Of a DNA stretch of 64,000 nucleotides, positions 25,001-35,670 are shown one piece after another. The stretch spans positions 6,448,001-6,512,000 of the forward strand of contig NC_079887.1 in NCBI RefSeq assembly GCF_029227915.1, read 5' to 3'. Each line of letters starts with the position of its first letter. The first letter of the stretch is position 1. Source of the stretch: Hydractinia symbiolongicarpus. Lineage: Eukaryota; Cnidaria; Hydrozoa; Anthoathecata; Hydractiniidae. The notes below the pieces were generated by a model. It was not told the origin of the DNA. It ran no database searches and was given only the letters and a program-made list of their open reading frames with translations. A program made the position numbers and the translations under genes.

Positions 25001-26581
25001 ATTTTATGAATGGTAAAGCAGTTTGAGGTATCTAAATTTATCGAGGTACTTGCATATTCCACATACTGTTTAATCTAAATCAGGGGCTTTAATTGCAAGT
25101 TCATTACATGTTTTTCTTAACAAATCTAAGAAACCTAGCAAATTAAAAGGATTAGTTATAAGGTCTGGTGCATGTGCGGTGTTGAACTGCGGGTACACAG
25201 TGCTGCCGTGCTCTTTGGGTGTGTCAATGTCTATTTTTTTTAAAAAAGGTACTACTGTTCCGCCAAAGAATAAAATTCTATACATTTTCTTGATTACAAT
25301 TTCAAGCTCTACACAATAGGCTGATGATCTCGTCACAGATTATTCAACCCCTAATATATATACATTAATATGATTATTGTTTTAAGCTCTAAATAACATA
25401 GCACAACACACAGCTCTACACAACAGCTCTTCTCAAAGTCCAGTCCAATTAATATTCTAACTTACATTAGGACATATACAATAAATATAACATTCTTCCT
25501 AAGAGAATGTATCCAAAGTAATAATTAACCAATGGAAAGAAACATAAACAAGACGTATGATATACGCAAACAACCTCGCGAATAAAGTTTACAAAAAGCT
25601 GTCTATCAAATTGGGATTTTTGTTACGAAGTTAGACACGACATATTTTACTATTCAGATACGCAATAATATTTGTTACACACTTATTTTTCAAAATTGAT
25701 TTGTGAGACCTTCCTGAACGGAAAATTCCTCGAACTTTAAATTTTCGATGGGTCCGTCTTGGGTGAATCGACTGACAAGAAGAAGAAAGACCACAAACCC
25801 ACAAACCCCAAAATTTGCGAAATTCATTAATTCAGTTAATTCTGCCTACATTTACTTTTAAAAAGTTTGGTGGAAACACCTTTATTTACTAGTTAGTTAA
25901 ACAAGTGCTTTGAACACTTGTCTTATCTTTTTAAAATGAAAAAAAGTAAAAATAGTTACCAAGATGAGATTCGAACACACGACGACTCCCGTGTCGGTGC
26001 TCAGAGAGGCAAAAATTTCCATTCTTGTAGGACACATTTGCGTTTTAATACAAGCTCACAAGCTTGTAAAAAGGCTGTGCATTGGAATGACTTTACAAAA
26101 TTTCCCAATCCTTTGTAACCCTTTCTTCTTAACCTGTTATATTTGAGTACGAGTGAAAAAAGTGTGAAAAGTTTAGTGATAGTAGAAGATGGGACCATGT
26201 GGGCATCTGGTCTCTTAACAAAAATTTGATTTCAAAACTAATGAATGGTAAAAACAGGATGGCTTACTGTTACTTTAAATGTAAGTCTGGAAAATATAAA
26301 GACAAAATTTATCAAAATAACTAACCTTCTTGTAAGACACAAGTTATACCACCTCCACCCTTTTCACGATTCCATCTATCAATAACAAACCTTTTATTTA
26401 TTTCATACTCTGAAACTTTATTCACGAAAGTTGTTTGTAAGTATGTAACATATAACTCCATCTTATACTTCATTTTTTCACATGCTTGCGATTTCAATGT
26501 TTCCAGCGATGTGATTGGTGCAGCTAGTAAATCTGCTTCCTTAAAGGTTGGAATTTTTGACATAAGTTCTTCAGCAGCCAT
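22030..26581 (-). CDS. CPOX-like paralogue, copy B (catalytic residues lost)
   Basis: Tandem paralogue of copy A. Minus-strand exons: 26581-26326, 24474-24343, 23887-23739, 23512-23401, 22697-22511, 22231-22030, totalling 1038 nt (345 aa plus stop). The first five exons have the same lengths as in copy A (256, 132, 149, 112, 187 nt) and the same phases. Exon 1 is close to copy A, but exon 3 reads [10 protein letters not shown] and [14 protein letters not shown] where active CPOX has HFNYRYFEV and FGGGCDLTP. Exon 5 reads [12 protein letters not shown] instead of RGIGGIFFDD. Relative to human numbering (recall) H258 is kept (H146), but R262 becomes His (150), D282 Asn (170) and R332 Cys (220). 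The C-terminal fold region is kept ([26 protein letters not shown]). No stop or frameshift is seen, so this looks like an intact pseudoenzyme or a protein with a new role, not a decayed pseudogene. CPOX is a homodimer, so it could pair with copy A. Confidence 0.92.
25540..26085 (-). mobile_element. Interspersed repeat with tRNA-like segment, copy 1
   Basis: Read on the minus strand, about 26080-25940 carries a T-arm-like segment (GTGTTCGAATCTCATCTTGG) after a GAGCACCGACACGGGAGT stretch, almost identical to 48382-48510. A downstream part (about 25690-25545, including GAGGTTGTTTGCGTATATCA) matches 48594-48695 in the same order. About 230 bp in this copy has no counterpart in the other. The GTTCGAATC box suggests a tRNA-derived SINE or composite element. 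It lies in intron 1 of CPOX copy B. Confidence 0.7.
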
Positions 26582-28709
26582 CACAGACCTCGCTCTCCTA
26601 AAAAAGTAAAATCTAACGAAATATGGTAACTGTCTATGGGTGTACATAATGTTATCTACTATTTCCTTTAAAATTCCCTCTAAAATATTTCCTATAAAAC
26701 TGTTCTTATTAAACTTTTTTGTACACATTTTTAATAGTTTTATAATTTTGCTAGTTGCTAAGCCTGTGGAAATATCCACTCAGGCAGAATAACACTGGAA
26801 AAGATCTCTCAATTAAATTTTAATAATGTTAACAATGGTATGCCAAAGAGAAAAGTATTTTTAAACAAAATTAAATGAAAATTTACAATATCAAAAAAAA
26901 ATAGCAGTTTTCGTAGAGTAATTTGTAAAACAAAAAAGTTCTTTGGCATATTGCACATTATCTTTGGATACTGATAAAATCTTACACAAAATGTCAAATC
27001 ACATTCAGTCCTCCCCCAAAAAACCTGACACAAAATATAAAAAACAATTTCTTGCAAGGTGCAAAATCTAGTTAGAGGGAACCCAATGTATAAAATGATG
27101 TTGGACTTAATTATAGAGGTTAAAAAGTTGGTTAACAAGTCTTTTTAAATTTTTTAAAAAGCTCTTTTTTATTCTCAAGATATTTAAAGAATTTCAGATT
27201 TTATTACGTTGCATAAATTATGATGTCATATTTAAGTAATGGCAAATTTTGACATTTTCTGTCATAAGTAATTTTAGACCTGTTAAAGAACATGCATTCA
27301 AATTTTATCAATATATAGATATTATAAAGGTTAATGGATAACATAAAATTTTTTGCCAAAATAATACTCATTTGCTTGTCCCAGGCCTCTTAATTTTTTG
27401 CTGATGACCCCTTAACTTAGGATCTGCACATCGGTTTGCAATCAAATTTTATAAGTAAACATATAGGGCCTATACAAGTTTATTTACTGTCTTACAAAAC
27501 TTTGTGTCAAATATAAAGCAACAAAAAATCAGTTCATTTGGTATACATTATTCTGCTGTCCTGCACAAAATGTTTGCCTGGAAATTTAAAAACTGACCAT
27601 TTTAACTTGTGCCAAATTTAAGTTTAGAGCAACTAAAATTCAGTTATATTTCGGTCTTTTACATAGCATCTTACAATTTGAAATTTAACTCATTTTAACA
27701 ACAAAAAATAAGAATTTTTAAAAAATGCTATTATTCCAGTATGATCCATTTTGTCTTTTACCAAGTGTTTTAATCCAAAATGCCAAAATAGCTGGCTTGC
27801 AAGGGTAGCAAAAATCAACAAAAGTAAGATCCTATGGGTAAAAAATATGCAACATTTTCAAAAACTGATTTTTGTTTGTTGTTTGTTCTTTTTTGACATT
27901 TCAGATTAAGATATTGTGAAATTCTCAACAAAAACAGAAACAAGAAATGTGGAATTTTCTATTAGCAGCTACTAACATCTCAGGGGAGGATACAGGCTTT
28001 TTTCTCCTTGGGTGAATTGCCAAGTGGAGCGAAACATAAGCGCATTTGGAGTCAAGCCTGGAGCAAACCCCTACAAGAATTTGTTAACTTACCTATTTCA
28101 GCACCTTTAAGAAGCCGTTTTTTTCAGTTATTCATTGAAAACAGTGTAAAATATATTAAACTTGATAAATTGATAAAGCTAACCAATTATAATAATAAAT
28201 AAAAAAAGAAAACAGTTAGTAAATTATAAAATAAATTTCAGAATACTATATGAAGTAGATCTTGAAAGTAATAGAGGGAAATCTTTTAACATCCTGAAAT
28301 TTCAAAATTAAATTCACAATTATTATTGTATATAACCAGTATTTTTAAACAATTTCGAAATTATTCACCTTATAGTGGAATAAATAAAAATTACACATTT
28401 AGATATAGCATACTGAATTCCTTGATGTACTGCGTTTCCCAATGTGTAGTCCCTGCAGCTTAAAACAGTCTAATTCTACAAAAATTCTTTCTTTCGGTAT
28501 ATTGCATGTGGTTCATTTTACAACAGTATACAAAAAAAAATCAAAAAACAGTGGCAACACATACAATGGACAACCTTCTGCATGATTTTAATCTAAAGTG
28601 TTAAAACCCACATAAATTTTCCTCAAAAATTAGTTTATCGAAGAAATCTAAGCAATGATTTATCTAGTGGAAGTTACTGCTATGCATCAGTACATTTTAA
28701 GATATATCT

Positions 28710-28731
28710 ACGGTGGTCATTAGACCACCGT
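28710..28731. repeat. Perfect 9-bp hairpin
   Basis: ACGGTGGTC, then ATTA, then GACCACCGT: a 9-bp perfect stem with a 4-base loop, GC-rich against a very AT-rich background. No neighbouring gene explains it. Confidence 0.6.
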
Positions 28732-28879
28732 AATCTATCCCTTCCCTTAAAAGGAATTAAAATGATAGTTCAATTGTTTGGAGGTAAGTCATGGTAGGTT
28801 GTTCCATTGAGTTCTACGTAAAACTGCTATTAATGTTTAACTATTACGGCAGAAACGTTGTTGCAGCTTTTTTGTTAAC

Positions 28880-29190
28880 AAAATTGAGGAGATTTGAGGA
28901 GAAAAACTTGCCTTTAATAAGGAAACGTAAAGACTGGCATCTAAATATTTTCTTACCAAAAATAACTAAGAAACTTTGCTTCAAATACAAACACAGACCA
29001 CGGCAACCACAAATTGTGGTAATTCAAAATAAATAATACAAAAACTAGCATATATAAAAAATAACTAAATGTCAAACTTTTTTTGAGGAGATTTGCTAAG
29101 AAAACTTTATATAAATTTCAAAAAAAATTGAGGACATTTGAGGAGAATTGAGGAGACCTTTCGAATTTGAGGAGATTTAAGGGTTGTGAG
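28880..29190. repeat. AGGAG-rich diverged repeat, copy 2
   Basis: Recurring GAGGAGATTTGAGGAG-type motifs at about 28885-28905 and 29080-29190, similar in style to the block at 13250-13520. It lies immediately upstream of the BEL/Pao relic and could be unrelated to it. Confidence 0.45.
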
Positions 29191-29229
29191 GAGGTGTGGG
29201 AATCCTGATGTGTGCACCTGTTGAATTCC

Positions 29230-29690
29230 AACTTACCAATTGTTTTCTAATTCAAAAAAAGTTCTGCAAAAAATACCTGAGGCAGAAAAAGCTGAAAAAT
29301 TAAAGAATTTTGACCTAATCATGGTTGAAGATACACCATTGAAGTATTCTCTCTTCTTTTAGTTCAATTTATGATCCACTTAGTTTTGCATCACCAATTA
29401 TGTTAGTTGGCATGCAGCTGTTGCAGCAGATTTGTGCAGGCAATAAGAAGTGTGATCCTGTGAGTAAATACAACATACTGTCTGAGAGAAGTGGAGAAAG
29501 GATCTCAAAGATTAAGAAAAGGTGCTGTTATAATCTGGATATTTTACTGAAGTTGAGCATGCTCCACTACTTCATTTTCCTGATGCATTCAGTACAGGCT
29601 ATGGTCAGTGCAGTTACCATATATTGGAAGATAACAAGAATTAAGTTGATATCAGTTTTTTTATGGGAAAATCCAGATAATTTATGCAGC
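29230..29690 (+). mobile_element. BEL/Pao-type retrotransposon pol relic
   Basis: Translated frames around 29250-29690 show pieces typical of the BEL/Pao pol region between reverse transcriptase and RNase H: an IP-x-AEKAEKLKNFDL-like block (about 29270-29315), an IYDPLSFASPIML block (about 29367-29405, resembling the YDPLG-LSP motif) followed by a Leu/Gln-rich helix, then in another frame HFPDAF and YGQCSY-like motifs and MGKSR (about 29560-29680). Stops and frame changes separate them, so it is not functional. No LTRs, gag or integrase were seen nearby. Confidence 0.7.
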
Positions 29691-29906
29691 ATAATTAAAT
29701 ATGAAATTCTTTAAAATGTGAATCAACTATAGTTTAATTATCTGTAATAAAACAATTATAAATATAAATAATATATATATAATAATAATTAAATAATTAA
29801 TTATAATAATTAGGTACTTGGACAGAGACTTCAAAAATTAAATTCACCTGGGCTTATATATTTGATTTTAGTGTGCTTTAAGACAACAAAACAAACGCAT
29901 GCTTAC

Positions 29907-29994
29907 CAGATAAAGCTGACTTCACCGTGCGATAGGTTATTCTTTTGCAACTAAATTTAAATCTATCACTTTTTTTACTCATACAGTACGCCAT
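29907..29994 (-). other. Possible upstream exon of CPOX copy B
   Basis: On the minus strand an ATG at 29994 opens 29 codons rich in Lys, Arg and Ser and ends at a good donor (TCTG|GTAAGC). Composition resembles a mitochondrial presequence (FKFSCKRITYRTVKSALS). If joined to the first AG before CPOX-B exon 1 (exon from 26597) it would be a short upstream ORF whose TGA overlaps the CPOX-B ATG. If joined to an AG 5 nt further in, it would extend CPOX-B in frame. Speculative: no homology supports it. Confidence 0.25.
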
Positions 29995-31708
29995 TTTAAT
30001 TTTAGCTATAAAATAAATAAAAATAAAAGGATAGAAAGCACTTAACACATCTTTAAATTTTAACAGGAAGCTCTTTTACAATGAAACAGTCTCAATTTAA
30101 AACATTTTACTAAAAGGAAGGAAAAATTATGTTTGTATCAAATAAAAAAAAACTAACAACAGACATGATTTAATTCACTTTTAATCAGCGGTTAATATAT
30201 ACATCCATATATATATATCAATTACAAAATTCAGACAAAAAATAGTGCATTATTGCATGCATCAAATATGTTTTATTATTTACACAGAAAATTATATAAA
30301 AATATTAGACTTAATTTAATGACTGACAATTTTGTACAAAAATATTTTCAACATGAACATTTCTGGATTTGAACAACAACACATGATACTGCAACAGCTT
30401 TTGAAATTGTGAAATTTATAACAATAATAGATATAATATATTTCCTTTCTACGCATATATATAATATATTTAAACTTTTATACCTTACTCTTATAAAAAA
30501 TGACCAATTTTGTATATATACTGATGACGTTGTTCAAAATTGATTATTTCTGTAAAATAATATTTCTTGTTACACTTTATGTAATACTTAGTGCCAGAAG
30601 TGTTGCAAATTTAAAAAGGTGTCATAATTTTACAGAAAGTGTTTTATTCATACACAAAAAAATAGATATAATTTTTTATAAATATAGCTGAAAAACAAAA
30701 TTCAAACCAAAGCATGTGTTCATTGTAATGAAGTCATAATACTTAAAACTATTAAAGGAAGCACTTGATGGGGTACCATTTAAAAATCATTAATTATAAA
30801 GGACACCAAGTTCCAAAATTGGTTAGTAAAAAACAAAATTGAATTCAAAAAGCATTATGGTGTCCTTTGCCATATTGTTATTTCCAAATAAAAATGATAA
30901 TGCCATATCATTGGCAAATAAATCCAGATTCCTAAACCGAAGAATTTAAATTCTTTTAATGACTATGGCTGTTTTTATGATAATTTATGGTTTGATATTT
31001 TGACATATAAAATAATTTTTTTTCAAATTATAATGCTATCAGTGAGTAACCAACATACTAGTAATATACATATAATACTAAAATCATAGCAAGTAAGATG
31101 AAACAAAAAAATATTTGTAATTATCAAAAATAGACACTTACCAAAAATAATTTTAAAATCAGTTTTTTTATTTTTTGTGTCTGTATTGATATATAAAATA
31201 TTTTGTGCTCAATTGGGCTTCTTCAAACTGTTCTGGTTGTGTCATGGTTTTTAATGTCTCTTTCATCTCCTTTTTAATCACAGTTTAAGTATATACACAG
31301 TGTTCACAAACTCTTATTTTTTTAAGAGAGTGGTGATATAAAAATCAATTTGCCAATATAAGGACAGACAAAAACAGGTAAGTTTAAAAACTTTTATGTC
31401 AAGTGAGATAGATAGATTTAGATTTGCAGCATAATTGATAGGGCAGAAATCACGAACATCTGGTATTAGAGTCATTTAAGAAACAATAATAAAAAAAATC
31501 ATAAACATCCAGCCATCAACATGTGGCCAAAAAGGTTGTATTTCCATGGGAGGAAAATTAAGCAGACGAATGGGCTTGTGAATTTAGCAAAGATAAAACA
31601 AACATCTGCAGCTAAAACCTTGGTGTGCAAGTTTATTTCAAAAATTTTGAACTTGCATGCCAAGCTTTTAAACACTGATTGACCAAAATACTTAATTTCC
31701 TATAAATA

Positions 31709-31730
31709 CCCCCCCCCCCCCCCCCCCCCC
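31709..31730. repeat. Poly(C) tract of 22 bases
   Basis: An uninterrupted run of 22 C in a strongly AT-rich region. It could be real, part of a mobile element end, or an assembly/sequencing length error. Confidence 0.9.
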
Positions 31731-32242
31731 TACAACCTTTTGTAAAGGGGAGGTTCAACTATGACTTCATTCCTGCTCAGCGGAAAACAATTGCACATTG
31801 AATGGAAATTGGCCTTTATTAAACTCTGATAGTTATCTTGGTCACACTAATTTTTGTATGACTCTTTAAAACTAGTTACCAGACCCTATTACACTCACAG
31901 TCAGCATTTTAAAGCAAAGCAAAAAAAGGCTATGGGTAGACACGATGATATATAATCTATCTTTTCTATAAAAAATTGGGAGTTCAGTGACTCTAAACAA
32001 ATATCTGCAACATCTGTCTAGGCTTTTTAGATGTATTTTTAAATAAAGGTATTATATTCATACTGAATTTAGTGCTTTTCAGCAAACAAGTTTCACCGAT
32101 TTTATCATAAGTCTTGTTTGAATGAATATCTTTAATCATGGCAGTCTGTTCCCTGTACATATCCAGTGCTCTCCATGCAAAATCACAACAATTATTACTT
32201 TAAACGAAACCTTACATACAATGCTCCATGTAATTGTGAACT

Positions 32243-33019
32243 TTAACTTTCATCAGTTAACTTTCTTTTCGTTAAAGGCTCTTCTTCTTCTTCTTCTTCT
32301 TCAAAGTCTTTCTTATTTTTGTCTAAGCTTTCATTTGAAGCCTCTTTAGTACAATTTTCCAGTTCTACTTTTGGATGACAATCTTGTATATTTATTTTCT
32401 CAAAGGAATCTGCAAGAGAAGATCCAATAGAACTAAATGAAGAGCTTGTCAATGAACTATACTCATTACATGAATTTCTCTCATTAGGAATTTCATCTAT
32501 TTGTAACAATTTATTATTTTGTGCCTCATTTTGGTCATTCTCTGACAAGGTTTGTGCTGCTGATTCATTGCTTTGTTGGTGGCTTTTGATGCCACCATTT
32601 AAATAATTATCTATATCTTTTACAGACATACCACTTTGAAGAAATAAATGTAAAGCTTTATCAGACAAGTAAACATTTTGCTCTATCACTTTGCGAAGAA
32701 ACTTTTGCAAACCTTGCCTTCGTTCTTCAATAAATTCTTTGTCAAATCGACGAACCAATTTTTTCGGAGGCAAACTTGGTGTTTTTCTGTAAGAAAAACC
32801 TTCGTTATTCCTTTGCAACCATGCTTTAAGCCAAACAAAGTCTGAGTATCGCCTTCTCACAAACGATTGTGAAATAATAAAGGCCTTATTTGTAGTTTTT
32901 ATACATACTTCGTAATCCGTAAACGGTTTATTTGTATCATAAGTAACTGGATTCCGTACCTCCACCACAGTCACTTCCTGTGTCCTATGCGTACTGCTGG
33001 AAACTGATCCAGATGCCAT
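32243..33019 (-). CDS. SNX10/SNX11-type sorting nexin (PX domain)
   Basis: Intronless 258-aa protein. The PX domain (residues about 15-130) binds phosphatidylinositol 3-phosphate on endosomes. Family landmarks seen: FTDYEVCIKTTNKAF, SFVRRRYSDFVWLKAWLQ (residues 52-69, with the basic lipid-contacting RRRYSDF), the Pro-rich PSLPPKKL loop (81-88), and ERRQGLQKFLRKV (99-111) with LSDKALHLFLQS (118-129). This arrangement is that of SNX10/SNX11, single-PX nexins linked to endosome/vacuole and V-ATPase biology. The C-terminal half is Ser/Asn/Glu-rich and probably disordered, ending in a seven-Glu run encoded by a CTT/GAA microsatellite (about 32279-32302). Lack of introns contrasts with PES1 and CPOX; it may be a retrocopy or simple intron loss. 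I cannot separate SNX10 from SNX11. Confidence 0.92.
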   Translation of the reverse strand: MASGSVSSSTHRTQEVTVVEVRNPVTYDTNKPFTDYEVCIKTTNKAFIISQSFVRRRYSDFVWLKAWLQRNNEGFSYRKTPSLPPKKLVRRFDKEFIEERRQGLQKFLRKVIEQNVYLSDKALHLFLQSGMSVKDIDNYLNGGIKSHQQSNESAAQTLSENDQNEAQNNKLLQIDEIPNERNSCNEYSSLTSSSFSSIGSSLADSFEKINIQDCHPKVELENCTKEASNESLDKNKKDFEEEEEEEEPLTKRKLTDES

Positions 33020-33959
33020 AGTGTATACAAATATAAAAGCATGGATTGAAGTGCAATGTACGCGAAATTACCGAAGCTAGATGTCAGAACGTAATTATAG
33101 TAAGATCACGCGAACATCACGCAGCATTTCCGTCCTCTTGTTCTTTACATAGTCTATTTTCCAGAATAGAATTATATACAACGCTGGGTCGAATTTTGCG
33201 GTTCAGAAAAAGAAAAATCATAAAAATCTAAAAATCATCAATATATAAAAGGGTAATAAGCGGAAACAGATGTTTTTGTGGAAAATTGTAAGTTTAGACT
33301 TGAAGTATGCGTAGAAATCAGCATGAAATACTGACTTTAATGTTTTTTAATAATTTTTCTTCCTAGGGTTTCCTAGGGTGAGCCGTTATCACTGTTATGA
33401 CTCTTATATATGACACTGTTCCGTTAGCTGTGTTATACATCAGCTGCTACCAGATTAGTGAAAAGGCAAACTGTCTTGGAAATGAGGTTGGCTTTTGACA
33501 GACGTTAGAAAAAAAGGAGTTTAGCACGGCGGTTTAAAAGTCTTTAGGGTTTCTTTTTTACAGTGGTGGTAGGGGTGGCAATAAAGAACTTTTCTACTCC
33601 CTCAAAAAACTTGCATATCCCTTAGAGACGGGGGAGAGTAGCAAGAATAATAGAGCGGTGGAGAGCGACAAACACAATGAGAGAAAAGTTATCATTTGTT
33701 TTTCACAAGGGTCGAATGTCAACTGAAGTATTTAAAAAAATAAATACAAAGAGAGCGCATTACAAAGTTTTCTCTGCAGCTTCCTTTTCTTTTTTTGATT
33801 TTCCATGACTGAATGAATAAAACATTATTTTTTCCTGATTAAGTAGTACAGAGGAGGAACAGGCCCGAATATATCTTCCCGGTATAAAATGTGATGAGAC
33901 AGTTTTGTTGAGTATTATTGTTATTTCGCGTTACAGAGAATTTATATTTTTTCGTAAAA

Positions 33960-34086
33960 TCTCTTTAATAATAGCCGTCGTCTGCCTGTGTGTCTGCGAA
34001 AGCGGCGTCCCGTAACGGAAACACGAAATTTTTAAAAATGCGCACGAATATCAAATGCGATATATTTTCCACGGGCTAACGACTAG
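33960..34086 (+). mobile_element. Short complete Helitron-like unit (127 bp)
   Basis: Starts TCTCTTTAATAATAGCCGTC and ends TTTTCCACGGGCTAACGACTAG followed by T: the TC start and CTAG-T end expected of Helitron/HINE elements. A second unit starts at once with TCTCTATAATAATAGCCGTC (34087). The unit is too short to encode anything, and assignment to Helitrons rests only on termini. Confidence 0.55.
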
Positions 34087-34157
34087 TCTCTATAATAATA
34101 GCCGTCGTCTGTCTGTCTCTGCGCAAGATGGCACCTCAAGTAGCGAGACATACGAAA

Positions 34158-34193
<36 letters not shown>

Positions 34194-34265
34194 CGTCCGT
34201 CCGTCCGTCCGTCCGTCCGTCCGTCCGTCCGTCCGTCCGTCCGTCCGTCCGTCCGTCCGTCCGTT
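34087..34265 (+). repeat. Helitron-like start running into (GTCT)n(GTCC)n satellite
   Basis: After a Helitron-like start at 34087, a tetranucleotide array begins near 34159: about seven GTCT units then about nineteen GTCC units, to about 34265. The satellite sits where the first unit has CTGCCTGTGTGTCTG, so it may have expanded from within the element. Confidence 0.85.
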
Positions 34266-35411
34266 CGTCACGCAGCTAGAGTAGTTAAAAATGATAGGAA
34301 CAAGAAAAAGTTGCTTGCATAGCTTACTCCTAAAATTCATTTCTTGGAAAAAAATTATGGTCAACTGATGGCGTGTTAGCGCACGTCCTTATTGATATAA
34401 AACTCATAAGGTATTGCAAAATTCAAATCAAGATAGACATGTTTCTTGATAACTAAATCAAAAAAGACTATCAAGATTTTCCCTTTGTTTACAAGATTTC
34501 CTAACCTTTTAAAATTGTAAGTCTTCTTTTGTCCTTTCTGTCGCGACGCTCTGCAATTTATAAGGATGAAACTAAAAATGTAGCACAATTACTTCTTTGC
34601 TCATCTTAAAATTTTGAAGCGTGAACCAGAAAAGTGGGAGGGTCGTACAAAACAATTTGTTTGGAATTCTTAAAATCCTCCTATTCATTTGGTTTTAAAC
34701 CAAGTTTTTCTTTGATATATTGTTTTACAAGCTTTCTCATGATAAATTGGTAAAATGATCAAAAAATCTTGCGATAATCAAATAATAATAATAATAAATA
34801 ATAATAAAAAAATAAAAAAGAAGAAGAAGAAAATGTAAAAGAAAATTACGCGATTGTTAGCGGTGCGGAAGAATATTTTGAATACGACTCGTTTAAAAAC
34901 GGATCGGCCTCGCTTTTGCATAATTTGCTCAACCTTCTCACGCAATTAACAAAATATTTTGCTGTTGATGTGTGGACGACAACTCAAACATGAGCTCATT
35001 AAAATTAAAAATTTTCCCTTCCCTGTGTTTTTTTTCAACAAATACAAAATGATATTTAGTCAGATGATTCAAAGCCACAGGATGAACTCACGAAAAACGT
35101 AAGCATATAAGGTTTTTCGTGAGTTCATCTATCTATCTTGCAAAATGTCCCTTTATACCCACATGTGAAAAAACTCGTTCTTAGATATGCAAATCAAATT
35201 CTTACCTTCGCCACTGGTACGCACTACGCTTACTATACTGCTAATTAAAAGGCAAGCAAAACTAGAAAAACTATAGTTTGTTTTAAATTATATTGTCCCT
35301 GGCCCATGAAAATTCCTCTAGACAAACAATTCTATTGGCAAGTTGTCAAAACTGTGGCTTCGATATTCTGACGAGTATTTGTCCTCTTCCAGAAAGCTGG
35401 CTTGTTTTTTA

Positions 35412-35568
35412 GTACCCTTGGTTACCTAAATATATAGGGGGGGGGCACTAAATATATAGGGGGACACCACCAAGTATATGCGGGACACCACCAAATTTTG
35501 AAAAACTTTACCACCCACTTTAATTTTTGTAGGAAAGAGAATTCCTACAGTTAGGTTACCAAGAGTAC
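35412..35568. mobile_element. Small foldback element (about 157 bp)
   Basis: Inverted ends GTACCCTTGGTTACCTAA (35412-35429) and, on the other strand from 35568, GTACTCTTGGTAACCTAA (16 of 18 match). Inside are GGGGG/GACACCACC repeats and a perfect 7-bp hairpin (GTAGGAA..TTCCTAC, 35529-35548). Target duplication not resolved. Confidence 0.65.
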
Positions 35569-35670
35569 ACGGTTCTTAAAAAAATACTTTTGGATTCAAT
35601 GTACATATATATACAAAAAGATAAAATCTAAAGAAGCATGATATATATTCTATCAAGTGTGAGACATCGT

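Larger units (their letters stand above)
26582..32242. other. Gene-poor region upstream of CPOX-B
   Basis: No confident gene. It contains a possible CPOX-B 5' exon (29907-29994), a perfect hairpin at 28710-28731, an AGGAG-rich repeat (28880-29190), a BEL/Pao relic (29230-29690), AT-rich simple sequence near 29755-29815 and a 22-base poly(C) run at 31709. Other open stretches are short and featureless. Confidence 0.6.
33020..35670. other. Intergenic region with repeats
   Basis: Holds the upstream region of the SNX gene, two Helitron-like units with a satellite tail (33960-34265), AAT/AAG microsatellite sequence near 34783-34832, and a foldback element at 35412-35568. No gene recognised. Confidence 0.6.

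Noticed and set aside
25070-25336. Minus-strand 88-codon open frame in CPOX-B intron 1 containing [17 protein letters not shown]
   Set aside because: Reads like a protein, but no family recognised, no clear ATG in context, and it lies within an intron next to a repeat. It may be an element fragment.
26321-26779. Long N-terminal extension of CPOX-B (Met at 26779)
   Set aside because: A TTTTTTAG acceptor at about 26598 separates it from exon 1, and the extension has no homology. The start at 26581 aligns with copy A.
34055-34364. Open frames encoding Ser-Val-Arg-Pro / Thr-Asp-Gly-Arg repeats
   Set aside because: Translation of the GTCT/GTCC tetranucleotide satellite, not genes.
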